Assembly (NCBI RefSeq): GCF_001885075.1
Contig: NZ_MODU01000004.1
Span: 2,790,001 to 2,854,000, forward strand
DNA length: 64,000 bases
Source of the DNA: Alteromonas sp. V450
Lineage (GTDB): Bacteria; Pseudomonadota; Gammaproteobacteria; Enterobacterales; Alteromonadaceae
Reading direction: 5' to 3'
The first letter of the stretch is position 1; every line of letters starts with the position of its first letter. Below the pieces are notes generated by a model. The model had not been told where the DNA came from and ran no database searches. It was given only the letters and a program-made list of their open reading frames with translations. The position numbers and the translations under genes are program-made. Shown piece by piece: positions 36,225-45,903 of this stretch.

Positions 36225-36758
36225 CTACTTTTTCTTAGCTTCTTTACGACGTACGTTTTCGTCAGCATAACGTACACCTTTGCCTTTGTAAGGCTCTGGT
36301 GGACGGTAACCGCGAATGTTCGCCGCAACCTGACCAACCACCTGCTTATCGGCGCCTTTAACGACGATTTCAGTTTGGCTAGGAGTTTCAACCGTAATGC
36401 CTTCAGGCATTTCGTATACTACAGGGTGAGAGAAACCTAGTGTAAGGTTTAGTTTGGCACCTTGTGCTTGTGCACGGTAACCAACACCTAACAATGTAAG
36501 CTTTTTCTCGAAACCTTGTGAAACACCTTGAACCATTGCATTTAGGATAGAACGAGCAGTACCTGCTTGTGCCCAGTTGTTTGCAAAGCCTTCACGTGGA
36601 AGTGCTTTCAACTGGTTATCTTCCTGTGCAATTTCAACAGCGTCATTGAAAACGCGAGTCAAAGTGCCTTTACTACCTTTAACAGTAACTTCTTGACCAG
36701 AAATAGAAACTTCTACGCCTGATACAACGTCTACTGGGGCTTTTGCTATACGTGACAT
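36225..36758 (-). CDS. rplF: 50S ribosomal protein L6
   Basis: A 177-residue protein with two similar domains, starting [40 protein letters not shown] and the C-terminal [20 protein letters not shown] are diagnostic. L6 sits near the GTPase-associated centre of the large subunit. It follows rpsH by 13 bases in the spc operon. Confidence 0.98.
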   Translation of the reverse strand: MSRIAKAPVDVVSGVEVSISGQEVTVKGSKGTLTRVFNDAVEIAQEDNQLKALPREGFANNWAQAGTARSILNAMVQGVSQGFEKKLTLLGVGYRAQAQGAKLNLTLGFSHPVVYEMPEGITVETPSQTEIVVKGADKQVVGQVAANIRGYRPPEPYKGKGVRYADENVRRKEAKKK

Positions 36759-36771
36759 TTCAACTCCTCCG

Positions 36772-37164
36772 TTATGCTACATAACCGATGATCTCACCGC
36801 CCATGCCAGCGTTACGCGCTGCACGGTCAGTCATCACACCTTTAGAAGTCGACACGATAGCTACGCCTAAACCACCCATTACTTTTGGAAGCTCATCTTT
36901 TTTCTTATAGATGCGCAGACCAGGACGGCTTACACGTTCGATAGTGTCAATTACTTGCTTGCCTTCGAAGTACTTAAGCGTAACTTCTAAAACAGGCTTA
37001 ACGTCACCAGAAGCAGCGAAGTCAGTAATATAACCTTCAGCTTTCAATACTTCACAGATTGCAACGCGAAGTTTTGAAGAAGGCATAGTTACAGAAACTT
37101 TCTGTGCCATCTGGCCGTTACGGATGCGGGTAAACATATCCGCGATAGGATCTTGCATGCTCAT
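36772..37164 (-). CDS. rpsH: 30S ribosomal protein S8
   Basis: A 130-residue primary 16S-binding protein starting [20 protein letters not shown] and ending with the [20 protein letters not shown] segment. In Escherichia coli S8 also represses the spc operon by binding its mRNA near rplE. Conservation of that site was not tested here. It lies 13 bases after rpsN. Confidence 0.98.
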   Translation of the reverse strand: MSMQDPIADMFTRIRNGQMAQKVSVTMPSSKLRVAICEVLKAEGYITDFAASGDVKPVLEVTLKYFEGKQVIDTIERVSRPGLRIYKKKDELPKVMGGLGVAIVSTSKGVMTDRAARNAGMGGEIIGYVA

Positions 37165-37177
37165 TATCAGCTACTCC

Positions 37178-37483
37178 TTACCAGCTGGCTTTCTTAAGGC
37201 CAGGGACTTCACCGCGCATCGCAGCTTCACGAAGCTTGATACGGCTAAGACCGAATTTGCGTAGGTAACCATGTGGACGACCAGTTACACGGCAACGGTT
37301 ACGTTGACGTGAAGAACTTGAGTCACGTGGCAGTTGTTGTAGCTTCAGAACAGCGTCCCAACGCTCTTCTTCAGAAACGTTAACATCGCTGATAATCGCT
37401 TTAAGTGCGGCGCGCTTTTCAGCATACTTAGCTACTAGCTTAGTACGCTTAGCTTCACGTGCCTTCATTGATTCTTTTGCCAT
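37178..37483 (-). CDS. rpsN: 30S ribosomal protein S14
   Basis: A 101-residue protein starting [20 protein letters not shown], with [20 protein letters not shown] and the C-terminal [18 protein letters not shown]. The length and lack of a CxxC pair mark it as the long, zinc-independent form usual in gammaproteobacteria. It lies between rplE (12-base gap) and rpsH. Confidence 0.98.
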   Translation of the reverse strand: MAKESMKAREAKRTKLVAKYAEKRAALKAIISDVNVSEEERWDAVLKLQQLPRDSSSSRQRNRCRVTGRPHGYLRKFGLSRIKLREAAMRGEVPGLKKASW

Positions 37484-37495
37484 AACCCTACACCC

Positions 37496-38035
37496 TTACT
37501 TTTTGAATGGGAAGTTAAACGCGTCCAGCAGAGCACGTGCTTCTTCATTAGAGCTCGCACTGGTAGTGATAGTAATATCCATACCACGAACTTTATCCAC
37601 TTTATCGAAATCGATTTCAGGGAAAATGATTTGTTCACGCACGCCCATGCTGTAGTTACCACGACCGTCGAATGATTTTGGGTTCAAACCACGGAAATCG
37701 CGGATACGCGGGATAGCGATTGAAATCAAACGCTCTAGGAATTCCCACATACGCTCGCCACGTAGGGTTACTTTACAGCCAATCGGATAACCTTCACGGA
37801 TTTTAAAACCCGCTACTGATTTTCTTGCAACTGTAACAACAGGCTTCTGACCGGCGATAGCCGTCATGTCAGCTTGAGCATTCTCAAGTACCTTTTTGTC
37901 AGCAACTGCTTCACCTAAACCCATGTTTAGAGTGATTTTTTCAATCCGAGGGACTTGCATGACGCTTTTGTATCCGAACTGCTTAGCAAGTTCAGCTACT
38001 ACTGTTTCTTTATAGAAATCATGCAGTTTCGCCAT
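37496..38035 (-). CDS. rplE: 50S ribosomal protein L5
   Basis: A 179-residue 5S rRNA-binding protein starting [40 protein letters not shown] and [20 protein letters not shown] are hallmark segments. A frame starting four codons earlier was rejected in favour of the ATG at 38035. In E. coli the S8 translational repression site lies around this start. Spacing to rplX is about 17 bases. Confidence 0.98.
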   Translation of the reverse strand: MAKLHDFYKETVVAELAKQFGYKSVMQVPRIEKITLNMGLGEAVADKKVLENAQADMTAIAGQKPVVTVARKSVAGFKIREGYPIGCKVTLRGERMWEFLERLISIAIPRIRDFRGLNPKSFDGRGNYSMGVREQIIFPEIDFDKVDKVRGMDITITTSASSNEEARALLDAFNFPFKK

Positions 38036-38052
38036 CGTACTCTCCAATATAA

Positions 38053-38367
38053 TTAAACAAGTTCGCCGTTAGACTTGAAGAAACGTACTTTCTTCTCATC
38101 TTCGAAACGGAAACCAACGCGATCTGCTTTGCCCGTTGCCGGGTTAACAATCGCAACATTAGAAACGTGAATAGAAGCTTCTTTCTCAACAATGCCACCA
38201 GCTACGCCCAATTGTGGGTTTGGCTTAGTGTGCTTCTTGACAAGATTAACACCTTCTACAATTACACGGTTATCAGCAATAAGCACGCGAAGGACTTTAC
38301 CTTGCTTGCCTTTGTCTTTACCCGCTAATACGACTACTTCATCATCACGACGAATTTTATTAGCCAT
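38053..38367 (-). CDS. rplX: 50S ribosomal protein L24
   Basis: A 104-residue protein, one of the first to bind 23S rRNA during assembly. The KOW motif is in [20 protein letters not shown] and [20 protein letters not shown]. The central [20 protein letters not shown] is also diagnostic. It follows rplN by 12 bases. Confidence 0.98.
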   Translation of the reverse strand: MANKIRRDDEVVVLAGKDKGKQGKVLRVLIADNRVIVEGVNLVKKHTKPNPQLGVAGGIVEKEASIHVSNVAIVNPATGKADRVGFRFEDEKKVRFFKSNGELV

Positions 38368-38379
38368 TATCGTGACTCC

Positions 38380-38748
38380 TTATAGTACCTCTGGGGCCAA
38401 TGAGATGATTTTCATGAAGTTTTCACTTCTCAACTCACGGGTAACCGGGCCAAAGATACGCGTACCAATTGGTTGCTTGTTTGCATTAAGCATAACAGCC
38501 GCGTTACCGTCAAAACGGATGGTAGAACCATCTGCACGACGAACGCCTTTTCTAGTACGCACCACCACTGCGTTCAGTACGTCACCTTTTTTAACTTTAC
38601 CGCGAGGAATTGCTTCCTTAACAGTAACTTTGATGATGTCACCGATACCTGCATAACGGCGATGCGAGCCACCAAGAACCTTAATACACTGAACCCTGCG
38701 AGCGCCGCTGTTGTCTGCAACGTCCAGGTTAGTTTGCATTTGGATCAT
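38380..38748 (-). CDS. rplN: 50S ribosomal protein L14
   Basis: A 122-residue protein at the 30S-50S interface, starting [20 protein letters not shown] and containing [20 protein letters not shown]. It is the first gene of the spc operon. In many gammaproteobacteria the S10 operon gene rpsQ lies just upstream; here the next upstream gene is a histidine kinase ending at 38971, so the S10 operon must be elsewhere. Confidence 0.98.
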   Translation of the reverse strand: MIQMQTNLDVADNSGARRVQCIKVLGGSHRRYAGIGDIIKVTVKEAIPRGKVKKGDVLNAVVVRTRKGVRRADGSTIRFDGNAAVMLNANKQPIGTRIFGPVTRELRSENFMKIISLAPEVL

Positions 38749-38856
38749 GTTAGTGCTCCGCTCTTAAAAATTAAGACTCTCCCGAGTCGTTAGTGCTGCT
38801 AAAAACAACTGGATGTCGTTGCTTTTATGTACATACCCCCATAAAAAGGGCGCGAA

Positions 38857-38862
38857 ATAATA
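38857..38862 (-). promoter_or_regulatory. Candidate -10 element of the spc operon promoter
   Basis: On the minus strand TATTAT is followed by TTCGCGCCC, a GC-rich discriminator of the kind seen at stringently controlled ribosomal promoters. No good -35 match was found 16-18 bases upstream. The site is about 110 bases before rplN, after the kinase terminator. Confidence 0.3.
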
Positions 38863-38926
38863 ACAGAAAACTTTTTGAAGTGATAGCGGTAAATTGAATT
38901 ATTTTTAAACTATGTGGGTAGTAAAA

Positions 38927-38950
38927 AAGCCCCGGCTAAATGCCGGGGCT
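38927..38950 (-). terminator. Rho-independent terminator after hybrid kinase gene
   Basis: AGCCCCGGC and GCCGGGGCT form a 9-bp GC-rich stem with a 5-base loop. On the minus strand it is followed by TTTTTTAC. It lies 20 bases after the kinase stop, separating it from the ribosomal operon. Confidence 0.92.
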
Positions 38951-38970
38951 GATAACCACGTCAAAGGTTA

Positions 38971-41067
38971 TCAAGCAGGATCTTTTAGCGCGAAGTTATC
39001 ATTGCCAAACTGTCTGCTCAGATGTCTAAAAACGCATTCTTTCAAACGACTTACACCAACAGGTTTTGATATGAAGTCATCCATCCCTGATTTCAAGCAC
39101 TTTTCTTTATCTGAAGACAACGCATTAGCCGTTAGTGCGATAATTGGTGTATTGCGTGCCACCTCTCCCATTTCTCTTATTACCCGTGTGGCCTCGTAGC
39201 CATCTCTCACAGGCATATGGCAATCCATCAGGACAAGCGTGTACGGACTTTTACTCGCAAGAGCTTTTTCAAATTTCTCACACGCAGCCAGACCATCTTC
39301 AGCTAAATCAGCCTGTAGCCCGATTTCTTTAAGTTGTTCTCGGATCACTACCTGATTGATTTCGTTATCTTCAACTATCAATATCCTACATTTCTGAAGA
39401 TAAACTGCGTCTAACTCAATGAATTCGTTGTCCCTATCAGCGATCTTTTCATTTTGCACTGCCAAAGCATCATCTAAACTTAACGTAACCGTTAAACGTG
39501 TTCCTACGCCTACATGACTGCTTATCTCTATCTTTCCGTTGTAGTGTTCAGCAATCTGGCTAACGATGCTTAAACCAAGTCCCGTTCCATTGTACTTTCG
39601 TTCGCTGGAACTTTCGCCTTGCGTAAAGGGAGCGAAAGCATTGCGCTGTTGCGCTTCAGTCATCCCGATTCCTGTATCGGTAACAATAAATTTTACTTTG
39701 TAATGATTTTTCCCATAACGCACGTGGCTCGTCTCAACGTTGACTTCACCGTGATCAGTAAACTTTATTGCATTATTCAGCACATTAATTATTAGCTGCC
39801 CAAACCTTAACCGGTCCCCCATGTAAAGATGGCCTTCAAGTGGTTTGGTATTTACACTAAACGCTAGTCCTTTTTCGCGCGCGTTACGCTCAAACATGGG
39901 GACTTGTTCGTTTATAACATTCGCAATATCAACCGCTTCGCGAGCAAAGCACAGTGTTCCCGCGTCAATTTTGGTAAAGTCTATGATATCATTCACGGTG
40001 TTTAGCAGTGTATCGGCACTTAGCATTGCTAAATTGACATGCCTTCGTTGCGCCTCACTAAGACCAGAATTAAGAACCGCTTCCAACATTCCTTGTACAC
40101 CATGTATTGGCGTACGTATTTCATGACTCATATTAGCCATGAACTCACTTCTGGCTTTTAGTGCACTTTGTGCCTGTTCAGTCTTATGACTGAGTACGGC
40201 TTTATCTTTGTGCTGTTGCGTAATATCTACCGTTGCACCTATAACCTTCACGCACCTCCCACCTTCGTATATGGGATGTGCGCGGCTTTCTAGCCACCTG
40301 GTTTCTCCTACATCGGTAAGGACCTCTAGCTCGTAAGCAAAGTCATTTCCGTTTTTTATCATGTCTTTGAACTTCGTAATGTATTCAGCTTTTTGCTTCT
40401 CAGATACGATGTATTGCGCGACCTCCTCAGGCGTAACACGTTTTTCAGTGTGCAAATGCAACATCCTTTTCAACGCTCCAGACCAAATTAAGGCGCCTGT
40501 TTCTACGTCAAGCTCCCACGTGCCAACACCTGCGAGGTTTGTTATTTGCTCGAGTAATAAATTGCGCTCTTCAAGAATTGTTTTCTGTGCATTTAAATTA
40601 TCGATGGATATTTGTTTTTCTAGTTCTGAACCCACCCAAGTTGATACAAGCAGTAAGTAATCATGTTCTATCTCACTGAAAGGAGACTGTCGGGGAGAAA
40701 AGTCGCTAAAACTTACTGTGCCAAAACATTCGCCGTACACATAAATAGGTGCCGCGATATAACTTTTAACAGCTTGGTTGTTAATGCTGAGATGTGGAGT
40801 GCCAGAGGCGATATCAATGTTGTGGTAGGCAACCACGCCATTTGCAGCGCAGTAGTTATCTGGTAGCTGCAAGGTGCCACCTACGCTAATGTCGCTAGAT
40901 ACAGGGCTTACCGCGTATATTTCATGTGTATCAGCTTTGATTGAACTGACAATGCCCGATTCTAAATTCAACATGTCCTTGCCAATGTCCAAAAGCTGTT
41001 CAAGCTTTTGATCAAAAGGCATCTCGATATCATTTGAAATCGTGTGTAACTGCTTGAATATACTCAT
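38971..41067 (-). CDS. Hybrid sensor histidine kinase (GAF-PAS-HisKA-HATPase-REC)
   Basis: A 698-residue soluble sensor kinase without membrane helices. It has a GAF domain (about 15-160), a PAS domain with PAC motif (about 180-290; TRWLESRAHPIYEGGRCVKV), a HisKA domain with phosphoacceptor His near residue 315 (SHEIRTPIHG), an HATPase domain with N, G1 and G2 boxes (NVLNNAIKFT, DTGIGM, GTGLGLSI) and a receiver near 550-680 whose Asp lies in LVLMDCHMPVRDGYEAT near residue 615. As no histidine phosphotransfer domain is attached, an HPt protein elsewhere is expected. The input signal is unknown. It is a single gene between the DUF4397 gene and the ribosomal operon. Confidence 0.92.
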   Translation of the reverse strand: MSIFKQLHTISNDIEMPFDQKLEQLLDIGKDMLNLESGIVSSIKADTHEIYAVSPVSSDISVGGTLQLPDNYCAANGVVAYHNIDIASGTPHLSINNQAVKSYIAAPIYVYGECFGTVSFSDFSPRQSPFSEIEHDYLLLVSTWVGSELEKQISIDNLNAQKTILEERNLLLEQITNLAGVGTWELDVETGALIWSGALKRMLHLHTEKRVTPEEVAQYIVSEKQKAEYITKFKDMIKNGNDFAYELEVLTDVGETRWLESRAHPIYEGGRCVKVIGATVDITQQHKDKAVLSHKTEQAQSALKARSEFMANMSHEIRTPIHGVQGMLEAVLNSGLSEAQRRHVNLAMLSADTLLNTVNDIIDFTKIDAGTLCFAREAVDIANVINEQVPMFERNAREKGLAFSVNTKPLEGHLYMGDRLRFGQLIINVLNNAIKFTDHGEVNVETSHVRYGKNHYKVKFIVTDTGIGMTEAQQRNAFAPFTQGESSSERKYNGTGLGLSIVSQIAEHYNGKIEISSHVGVGTRLTVTLSLDDALAVQNEKIADRDNEFIELDAVYLQKCRILIVEDNEINQVVIREQLKEIGLQADLAEDGLAACEKFEKALASKSPYTLVLMDCHMPVRDGYEATRVIREMGEVARNTPIIALTANALSSDKEKCLKSGMDDFISKPVGVSRLKECVFRHLSRQFGNDNFALKDPA

Positions 41068-41096
41068 GAGGATTTAGGCCCTCCAGAACAACATTG

Positions 41097-41128
41097 AAAA
41101 AAGGTTAGCCGTAAACAACTAACCTTTT
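41097..41128 (-). terminator. Terminator after DUF4397 lipoprotein gene
   Basis: AAAAGGTTAG (41099-41108) pairs with CTAACCTTTT (41119-41128) across a 10-base loop. On the minus strand it is followed by TTTTTTC. It lies about 80 bases after the lipoprotein stop and 30 bases before the kinase start. Confidence 0.82.
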
Positions 41129-41210
41129 AAACTTACTCCAATGCAACAGAGATGAAAGCGATTTTGCCTCATCAATTAGTATAATATTTAAGCTACGCCA
41201 CTTTTTGTTA

Positions 41211-42608
41211 TCAATAAAGAATATTAATTTTGTAGCCGGTAGAGGTATCTGCAGGCTCGACTGAAACAATGTAGTTTTTCTCTTCTACGAAGCCGAATAG
41301 CGTTGTACGGTCTAACAGAACTTGTTCATTGTTGTCATCTTCGTACACCGCAATAACTTCATAGTAATCTGATGGAAGCACAATATCTTCATTTTCAGCA
41401 AACTCTAGGTTCTGTAGATCATACTCTGCGGTATCAATCGTCTCGTCATTCCTTACCAAATAAAAATCAACGTCGTCATACTCGCTAACAAGGTTAATGA
41501 AGTTTACGGTTTTATCGTAAGCTTGCGGAAGACCACTTTCTACAAATGTTGCTGCACCTATCTTGTTGTTACTATTGTAAATAAGTATCGCTTTACTTTC
41601 GCCTTGATTAAGTGTGACAAGCTTATTTGTTAGCGGCAACGCACTCCCTGTCTCGTCCGTCACGGTAACACGGTAGTCACCGTAGCGTATTGCATTGAAA
41701 CTAGAAAGCTCACCTGCGGCTAAACTGAACGTTACGTCTTCTTCATCGGTATTGCCACCAAACGTTACCTGTAGCGAAGCATCAATATTAGTCGAGTTGT
41801 ATACACGATATTGGGAATCAGCCTCGACATCGGTGAGGGCTGATACTGTCGAAGAGTTCAATATCGTATCAACAATTAATCCTTCTTGGATCGCACCACT
41901 TACATCACGAAGCGCCATCACATATTCGGTTTCATACACAAAATTTAGGGTTTGTGATTCAAAGATAACAGCATCGCTTCCTGGCTCTGTCAGATAAATG
42001 GTATATTCACCTTCATCAAAATAGTCGCTATCTTCGTCTGCATCCCAGTAAACCGGCTCGGTCATTTCTCCATTTACGATGGTACCTAAATAATGCGCCG
42101 CCTCGAAAGGATCTCCGGCGTCACTCATATAAAAGTCATAAGATGCACCGTCTACCGCCACTGATAATAGAAATAGCCGAAAATGATCTTCTAGCGATGC
42201 TCTTTCAAATTGGTAGACAGAAAATTCAGGGTTACTAAAATCACCACTCATGACAACAATTGTTTTGTAGCCCTCTTTTAAATCAACCGTTAGTTCTTCT
42301 ATGAAAACTTCTTGATCGTTAGCATCTGTGCGAATGAACTCAATCTCTATATCACCATCAACTAGCGAGTACATTGAGGTTGTGTCGCCGAATTGTGCAG
42401 CACCAAAACTGTCTCCATCAACCTCACGCATTTCTACATTGGCACCGTTGGGTGACGCATTATAAAATTGTAGGTAGGCGTAGGAGTAGTCCGAACTACT
42501 GCTATCATCTGAGTCACTGCACGCAGAAACTCCCATCAATAAAAAGCTGCTCACCACGACCATCTTTAACCCAGATATTACACGTCGAGCCTGTAGAATG
42601 TTTTGCAT
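41211..42608 (-). CDS. DUF4397 domain lipoprotein
   Basis: A 465-residue secreted lipoprotein. The signal peptide ends MVVVSSFLLMGVSAC, with acylation predicted at that Cys, followed by a Ser/Asp-rich linker (SDSDDSSSSDYS). Residues about 40-150 match DUF4397 (YLQFYNASPNGANVEMREVD), and at least two similar beta units follow (YRVYNSTNIDASLQVTFGGN; VNFINLVSEYDDVDFYLVRN). The ATG at 42608 is preferred over one at 42638 because AAGGA lies ten bases upstream of it and no site precedes the longer form. The whole protein is strongly acidic. Its function is unknown; a surface-exposed beta-rich protein is likely. Confidence 0.8.
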   Translation of the reverse strand: MQNILQARRVISGLKMVVVSSFLLMGVSACSDSDDSSSSDYSYAYLQFYNASPNGANVEMREVDGDSFGAAQFGDTTSMYSLVDGDIEIEFIRTDANDQEVFIEELTVDLKEGYKTIVVMSGDFSNPEFSVYQFERASLEDHFRLFLLSVAVDGASYDFYMSDAGDPFEAAHYLGTIVNGEMTEPVYWDADEDSDYFDEGEYTIYLTEPGSDAVIFESQTLNFVYETEYVMALRDVSGAIQEGLIVDTILNSSTVSALTDVEADSQYRVYNSTNIDASLQVTFGGNTDEEDVTFSLAAGELSSFNAIRYGDYRVTVTDETGSALPLTNKLVTLNQGESKAILIYNSNNKIGAATFVESGLPQAYDKTVNFINLVSEYDDVDFYLVRNDETIDTAEYDLQNLEFAENEDIVLPSDYYEVIAVYEDDNNEQVLLDRTTLFGFVEEKNYIVSVEPADTSTGYKINILY

Positions 42609-42786
42609 AAGTTGCAAGTCCTTAGTTTTTGTTTTCATTTGCTTGGAAAAGAATGCAAATGCGCACCTGAATGCTATTTTTTCATGCGCATTGCCTCGTT
42701 AAGGACGTGTAAATGCAGCCAAGTTCATTGCTTTACAATTTCTTTGCAAAGCTGACATTTCTTGAAGAAATTTGACGATAATGTGA

Positions 42787-42814
42787 CAAAAAAAAGCCTG
42801 CGTCAGCAGGCTTT
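42787..42814 (-). terminator. Terminator after subtilase gene
   Basis: AAAGCCTGC and GCAGGCTTT form a 9-bp stem with a GTCA loop. On the minus strand it is followed by TTTTTTTTGTC. It lies about 18 bases after the subtilase stop. Confidence 0.92.
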
Positions 42815-42831
42815 AAAGGGAGGGAGCAATT

Positions 42832-44559
42832 TTACTCGTAAGAATATGAAAGCGTCACTCGGCTATATGAAGAATAACCGCGCAAGCCAATGTGCCATGT
42901 ACCAGACGCAGGCGCATCAAACGTACATACCTCGTTGTTTCCATTTTGGTACGGACGACAATCGTAGCTGTTTGTTTCAGGCTGGGATCCAAATTTGACA
43001 TACAAATCTGCATCACCTGAACCGCCCGATGTTCTAATGGTCATTTGTTTCACGCCTTCAGGGATATTCCAAGTATAACGATCCCAGCTGCGACGCGAAC
43101 CAGATAATCCTGTTAATTGACCCGACACAGGTTCAACACCAGGTTCTGTTACGCCACCACCATTTCCGCTACCGTCACAACCGTTATTATTTAGGTAGTT
43201 ATATGCATCAGCTAGCTGCATTAAACCGTAGCCGTAAAAGTTATCACGCCCTGCACTACCTTTGTCCTCTGCAGTTGCATTCAATGCATTACGAATTTGA
43301 TTGTTCGAACACTGAGGGAAATAACTCCAAACTAACGCTGCACCACCAGCTACGTGGGGCGTAGCCATCGATGTACCGCTCAATGCTGCGTACGTGTTAG
43401 TCGGATACGTAGATTGAACCGCGCTTCCTGGTGCAGCTATCTCAACTTGGTCATTGTACTGACTATAACTTGCTCGATTCTCATTTGAATCTACCGCTGC
43501 AACTGACATAACAGCGTCATAAGATGCAGGGTAAGACTTCGCGCTGTTGCCGTCGTTACCTGCCGCTGCTACCAACAGCATGCCAGCGTCGGTGAAGCTC
43601 TGCATAGCGTTGCGCTCTGTAGTTGAAGAGCTTCCGCCACCCAAACTCATATTCACAACATTAGAACCGGCATCCTGACACTGTGAAATTGCGTCAATTA
43701 GATCTGATGCATAGGTCCACTGACCGTTGTCGTTAAAGATTTTCACAATGTGTAAGTCTACACCCGGGTATACACCTACTACACCTTCATTGTTATCGTA
43801 TGCTGCTATTGTGCCTGCAACGTGTGTTCCGTGACCATTACCGTCATTGTACCAGTTGCCTACCGCTGAATTGTTTGCTTGGCCGGTTACACCGTCATTA
43901 ATACCGGGTAAATCAGGGTGACCTAAATTATAGCCTGTATCAATGACACACACTTTACGCGCTGTAGTGTCAGACTGGCCAAATTGATTAGCTTGAACCA
44001 TGGTATAGCCGTATGGCGTCGTTTGCGCCATAGGTTTTCTGATTGCATCTATCTCGATGCTTTCAACATTTGGGTTATTGCGTAATTCGTTGAGCGCAGC
44101 TTTGTTCAATCGTGCTGCTACCATGCGTTGCTTTTTCAGCTCTTTCCTGATTTTGCCGTTTACTTTGCGAAGCTCAGCACGCGCAGAATCCATATTAAAC
44201 GCACGCTTTTTAAGACGTTTTTTCAAACGTTTTTTAAGGCGTTTTTCTGCTTTTCTGTTTCTCTTTTTTTCTTTTCTTAGTGCAGCGCTATTCTCTTCTT
44301 CCTCTACTTCTGAGAATACGCCTTCTTCGACCATTTCTTCTTTAAATTTAACGATGTATCTGTCTTCGGCATCATCTGAAGCACGCCCCTGTGCTACGCG
44401 TTTACCAAATGCATTAGCAAATGCTACAGAAGGAGCCTCTTCTGCCGCTTTTACCAAACCCTCACTAGCTGCTAATGCTGAACCATTCACTAAGCCAAGT
44501 GATACTGCTAATGCTGCAGCAGTTAGACATGTATGTTTCTTATTTAATTTAGAGTTCAC
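42832..44559 (-). CDS. Subtilisin-like serine protease with C-terminal PPC domain
   Basis: A 575-residue secreted S8 peptidase. The signal peptide is about residues 1-30 (AALAVSLGLVNGSALA). The propeptide region (about 30-175) contains an I9-like segment and a striking basic run KRLKKRLKKRLKKRAF near residues 105-120. The catalytic triad is Asp in VCVIDTGYNLGHP (near 203), His in NGHGTHVAGTI (near 244) and Ser in LSGTSMATPHVAGG (near 397). A Gly-rich linker leads to a pre-peptidase C-terminal (PPC) domain (about 480-575; GDADLYVKFGSQP). The start is a GTG at 44559 with AGGA eight bases upstream. It probably degrades extracellular protein after autoprocessing. Confidence 0.92.
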   Translation of the reverse strand: MNSKLNKKHTCLTAAALAVSLGLVNGSALAASEGLVKAAEEAPSVAFANAFGKRVAQGRASDDAEDRYIVKFKEEMVEEGVFSEVEEEENSAALRKEKKRNRKAEKRLKKRLKKRLKKRAFNMDSARAELRKVNGKIRKELKKQRMVAARLNKAALNELRNNPNVESIEIDAIRKPMAQTTPYGYTMVQANQFGQSDTTARKVCVIDTGYNLGHPDLPGINDGVTGQANNSAVGNWYNDGNGHGTHVAGTIAAYDNNEGVVGVYPGVDLHIVKIFNDNGQWTYASDLIDAISQCQDAGSNVVNMSLGGGSSSTTERNAMQSFTDAGMLLVAAAGNDGNSAKSYPASYDAVMSVAAVDSNENRASYSQYNDQVEIAAPGSAVQSTYPTNTYAALSGTSMATPHVAGGAALVWSYFPQCSNNQIRNALNATAEDKGSAGRDNFYGYGLMQLADAYNYLNNNGCDGSGNGGGVTEPGVEPVSGQLTGLSGSRRSWDRYTWNIPEGVKQMTIRTSGGSGDADLYVKFGSQPETNSYDCRPYQNGNNEVCTFDAPASGTWHIGLRGYSSYSRVTLSYSYE

Positions 44560-45110
44560 TATTTATTTCCTGTTTAACAGTCTTTGTCGTTTTAGTACTG
44601 TTTTTTATCCGTACTTTTAAAACGTATAGTTATAATTTGACATACAGGTAACACTATTACCTCATGTGATTTGCCCTCCTTTGCTTCCGGCACAACTTCG
44701 TTGCAACGTATCACCCGCTTGTCGGGAGTTGTGCGTATTATTGAATTTTCAATGCAAGCACACTGTCTATATTAATAGGTTATTCAACACGTTAAGTATA
44801 AAACCGCAATATTGGTATAAATAAATATACGCTAACTATTTGCGTTAAAATGCTTAGAAAATGAGGATAACCGGTCGTATCAACGTATACAGACCAATTC
44901 ATGTTAGGAATAAAAATCTATAATTAACAATTATTTCACACGAAACAAATGTAACAAAATATTAAAAGACTTATAAATTTAACTTAAAAAATGCCGTTTT
45001 CTGCATACTTCAACGTACACGTGAGCGCCTAAAAACGAGAGCAGAGCAAGATGGGAAGATAGGGATTTTTGTTCATGCGCAATTTAGCTTGCGCTCATCA
45101 ACAAAGAAGG
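44560..45110. other. Long AT-rich intergenic region upstream of the subtilase
   Basis: About 550 bases with no credible gene. It contains the subtilase promoter region and a strongly AT-rich core near 44810-45000. Two short GC-richer patches near 44690-44740 and 45010-45060 were seen without recognisable structure. Confidence 0.45.
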
Positions 45111-45146
45111 CAAAGCTTGTCGGCTTAACTTTGCTAACAAGCTTTG
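45111..45146 (-). terminator. Possible terminator after rlmB
   Basis: CAAAGCTTGT pairs perfectly with ACAAGCTTTG around a 16-base loop, 17 bases beyond the rlmB stop. The following minus-strand sequence (CCTTCTTTGTTG) is only moderately T-rich, so function is uncertain. Confidence 0.5.
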
Positions 45147-45162
45147 GCTGAAATGAAAGCTA

Positions 45163-45903
45163 CTAAAGCCCTCGCTGTCGAACTATTTCATACAAACACA
45201 CGCCGGTTGCCACCGACACATTCAAGCTTGTCACGCTGCCAGCCATAGGAAGCTTCACCAGCTCGTCACAGGTTTCTTTGGTAAGCCTACGCATGCCTTT
45301 GCCTTCAGCCCCCATTACCAGTGCAGTTGGACCTTTTAAGTCAACATCGTAAAGGGTTTTATCGGTTTCACCGGCTGTGCCTACAATCCATAGCCCTTTG
45401 TCTTGTAGATGCTTCAAGGTTCTAGCAAGGTTGGTAATTTGAATTAGCGGCATAACTTCAGCTGCGCCACAAGCCACTTTTCTTACCGTGCCGTTTAAAC
45501 TTGCTGACTTATCTTTAGGAACAACGACAGCGTGCACACCCGCACCATCAGCCGTACGTAAGCACGCGCCTAAGTTATGCGGGTCAGTAATACCGTCTAA
45601 TACCAAGATTAGCGGCTGCGACTCTCGCTCAAGTATTTTATCAAGGTCAGCTTCATCCAACACACGAGCAGGTTTCGCTCTCGCAACTACCCCTTGATGC
45701 TGTTCGCCGTTCACTTTATCGTCTAACGCTTTACGTTGACTGAACTGAACCGAAATTCCAAAACGGCGAGCCTGGTTAACAATGTTGGTTAAGCGCTCAT
45801 CGTTACGCCCTTTTAAAACCCACACTTCCATTACACGCTCTGGTTCCTTTTCAAGTACCGACTGCATGGCATGTAAACCGTATAACCATTCTTGCTGCGC
45901 CAT
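45163..45903 (-). CDS. rlmB: 23S rRNA (guanosine-2'-O-)-methyltransferase RlmB
   Basis: A 246-residue SPOUT-family methyltransferase that modifies G2251 (E. coli numbering) in the peptidyl-transferase loop. The N-terminal substrate-binding part begins [20 protein letters not shown]. The knotted SAM-binding part shows [20 protein letters not shown] (motif 1), [20 protein letters not shown] (motif 2) and [20 protein letters not shown] (motif 3). It starts immediately after the rnr stop, the usual rnr-rlmB operon. Confidence 0.97.
   Translation of the reverse strand: MAQQEWLYGLHAMQSVLEKEPERVMEVWVLKGRNDERLTNIVNQARRFGISVQFSQRKALDDKVNGEQHQGVVARAKPARVLDEADLDKILERESQPLILVLDGITDPHNLGACLRTADGAGVHAVVVPKDKSASLNGTVRKVACGAAEVMPLIQITNLARTLKHLQDKGLWIVGTAGETDKTLYDVDLKGPTALVMGAEGKGMRRLTKETCDELVKLPMAGSVTSLNVSVATGVCLYEIVRQRGL

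Noticed and set aside
44057..44620. 187-codon plus-strand frame with Phe/Ser/Arg-rich product
   Set aside because: It is antisense to the subtilase propeptide and its composition is a by-product of the Lys/Glu-rich sense frame.
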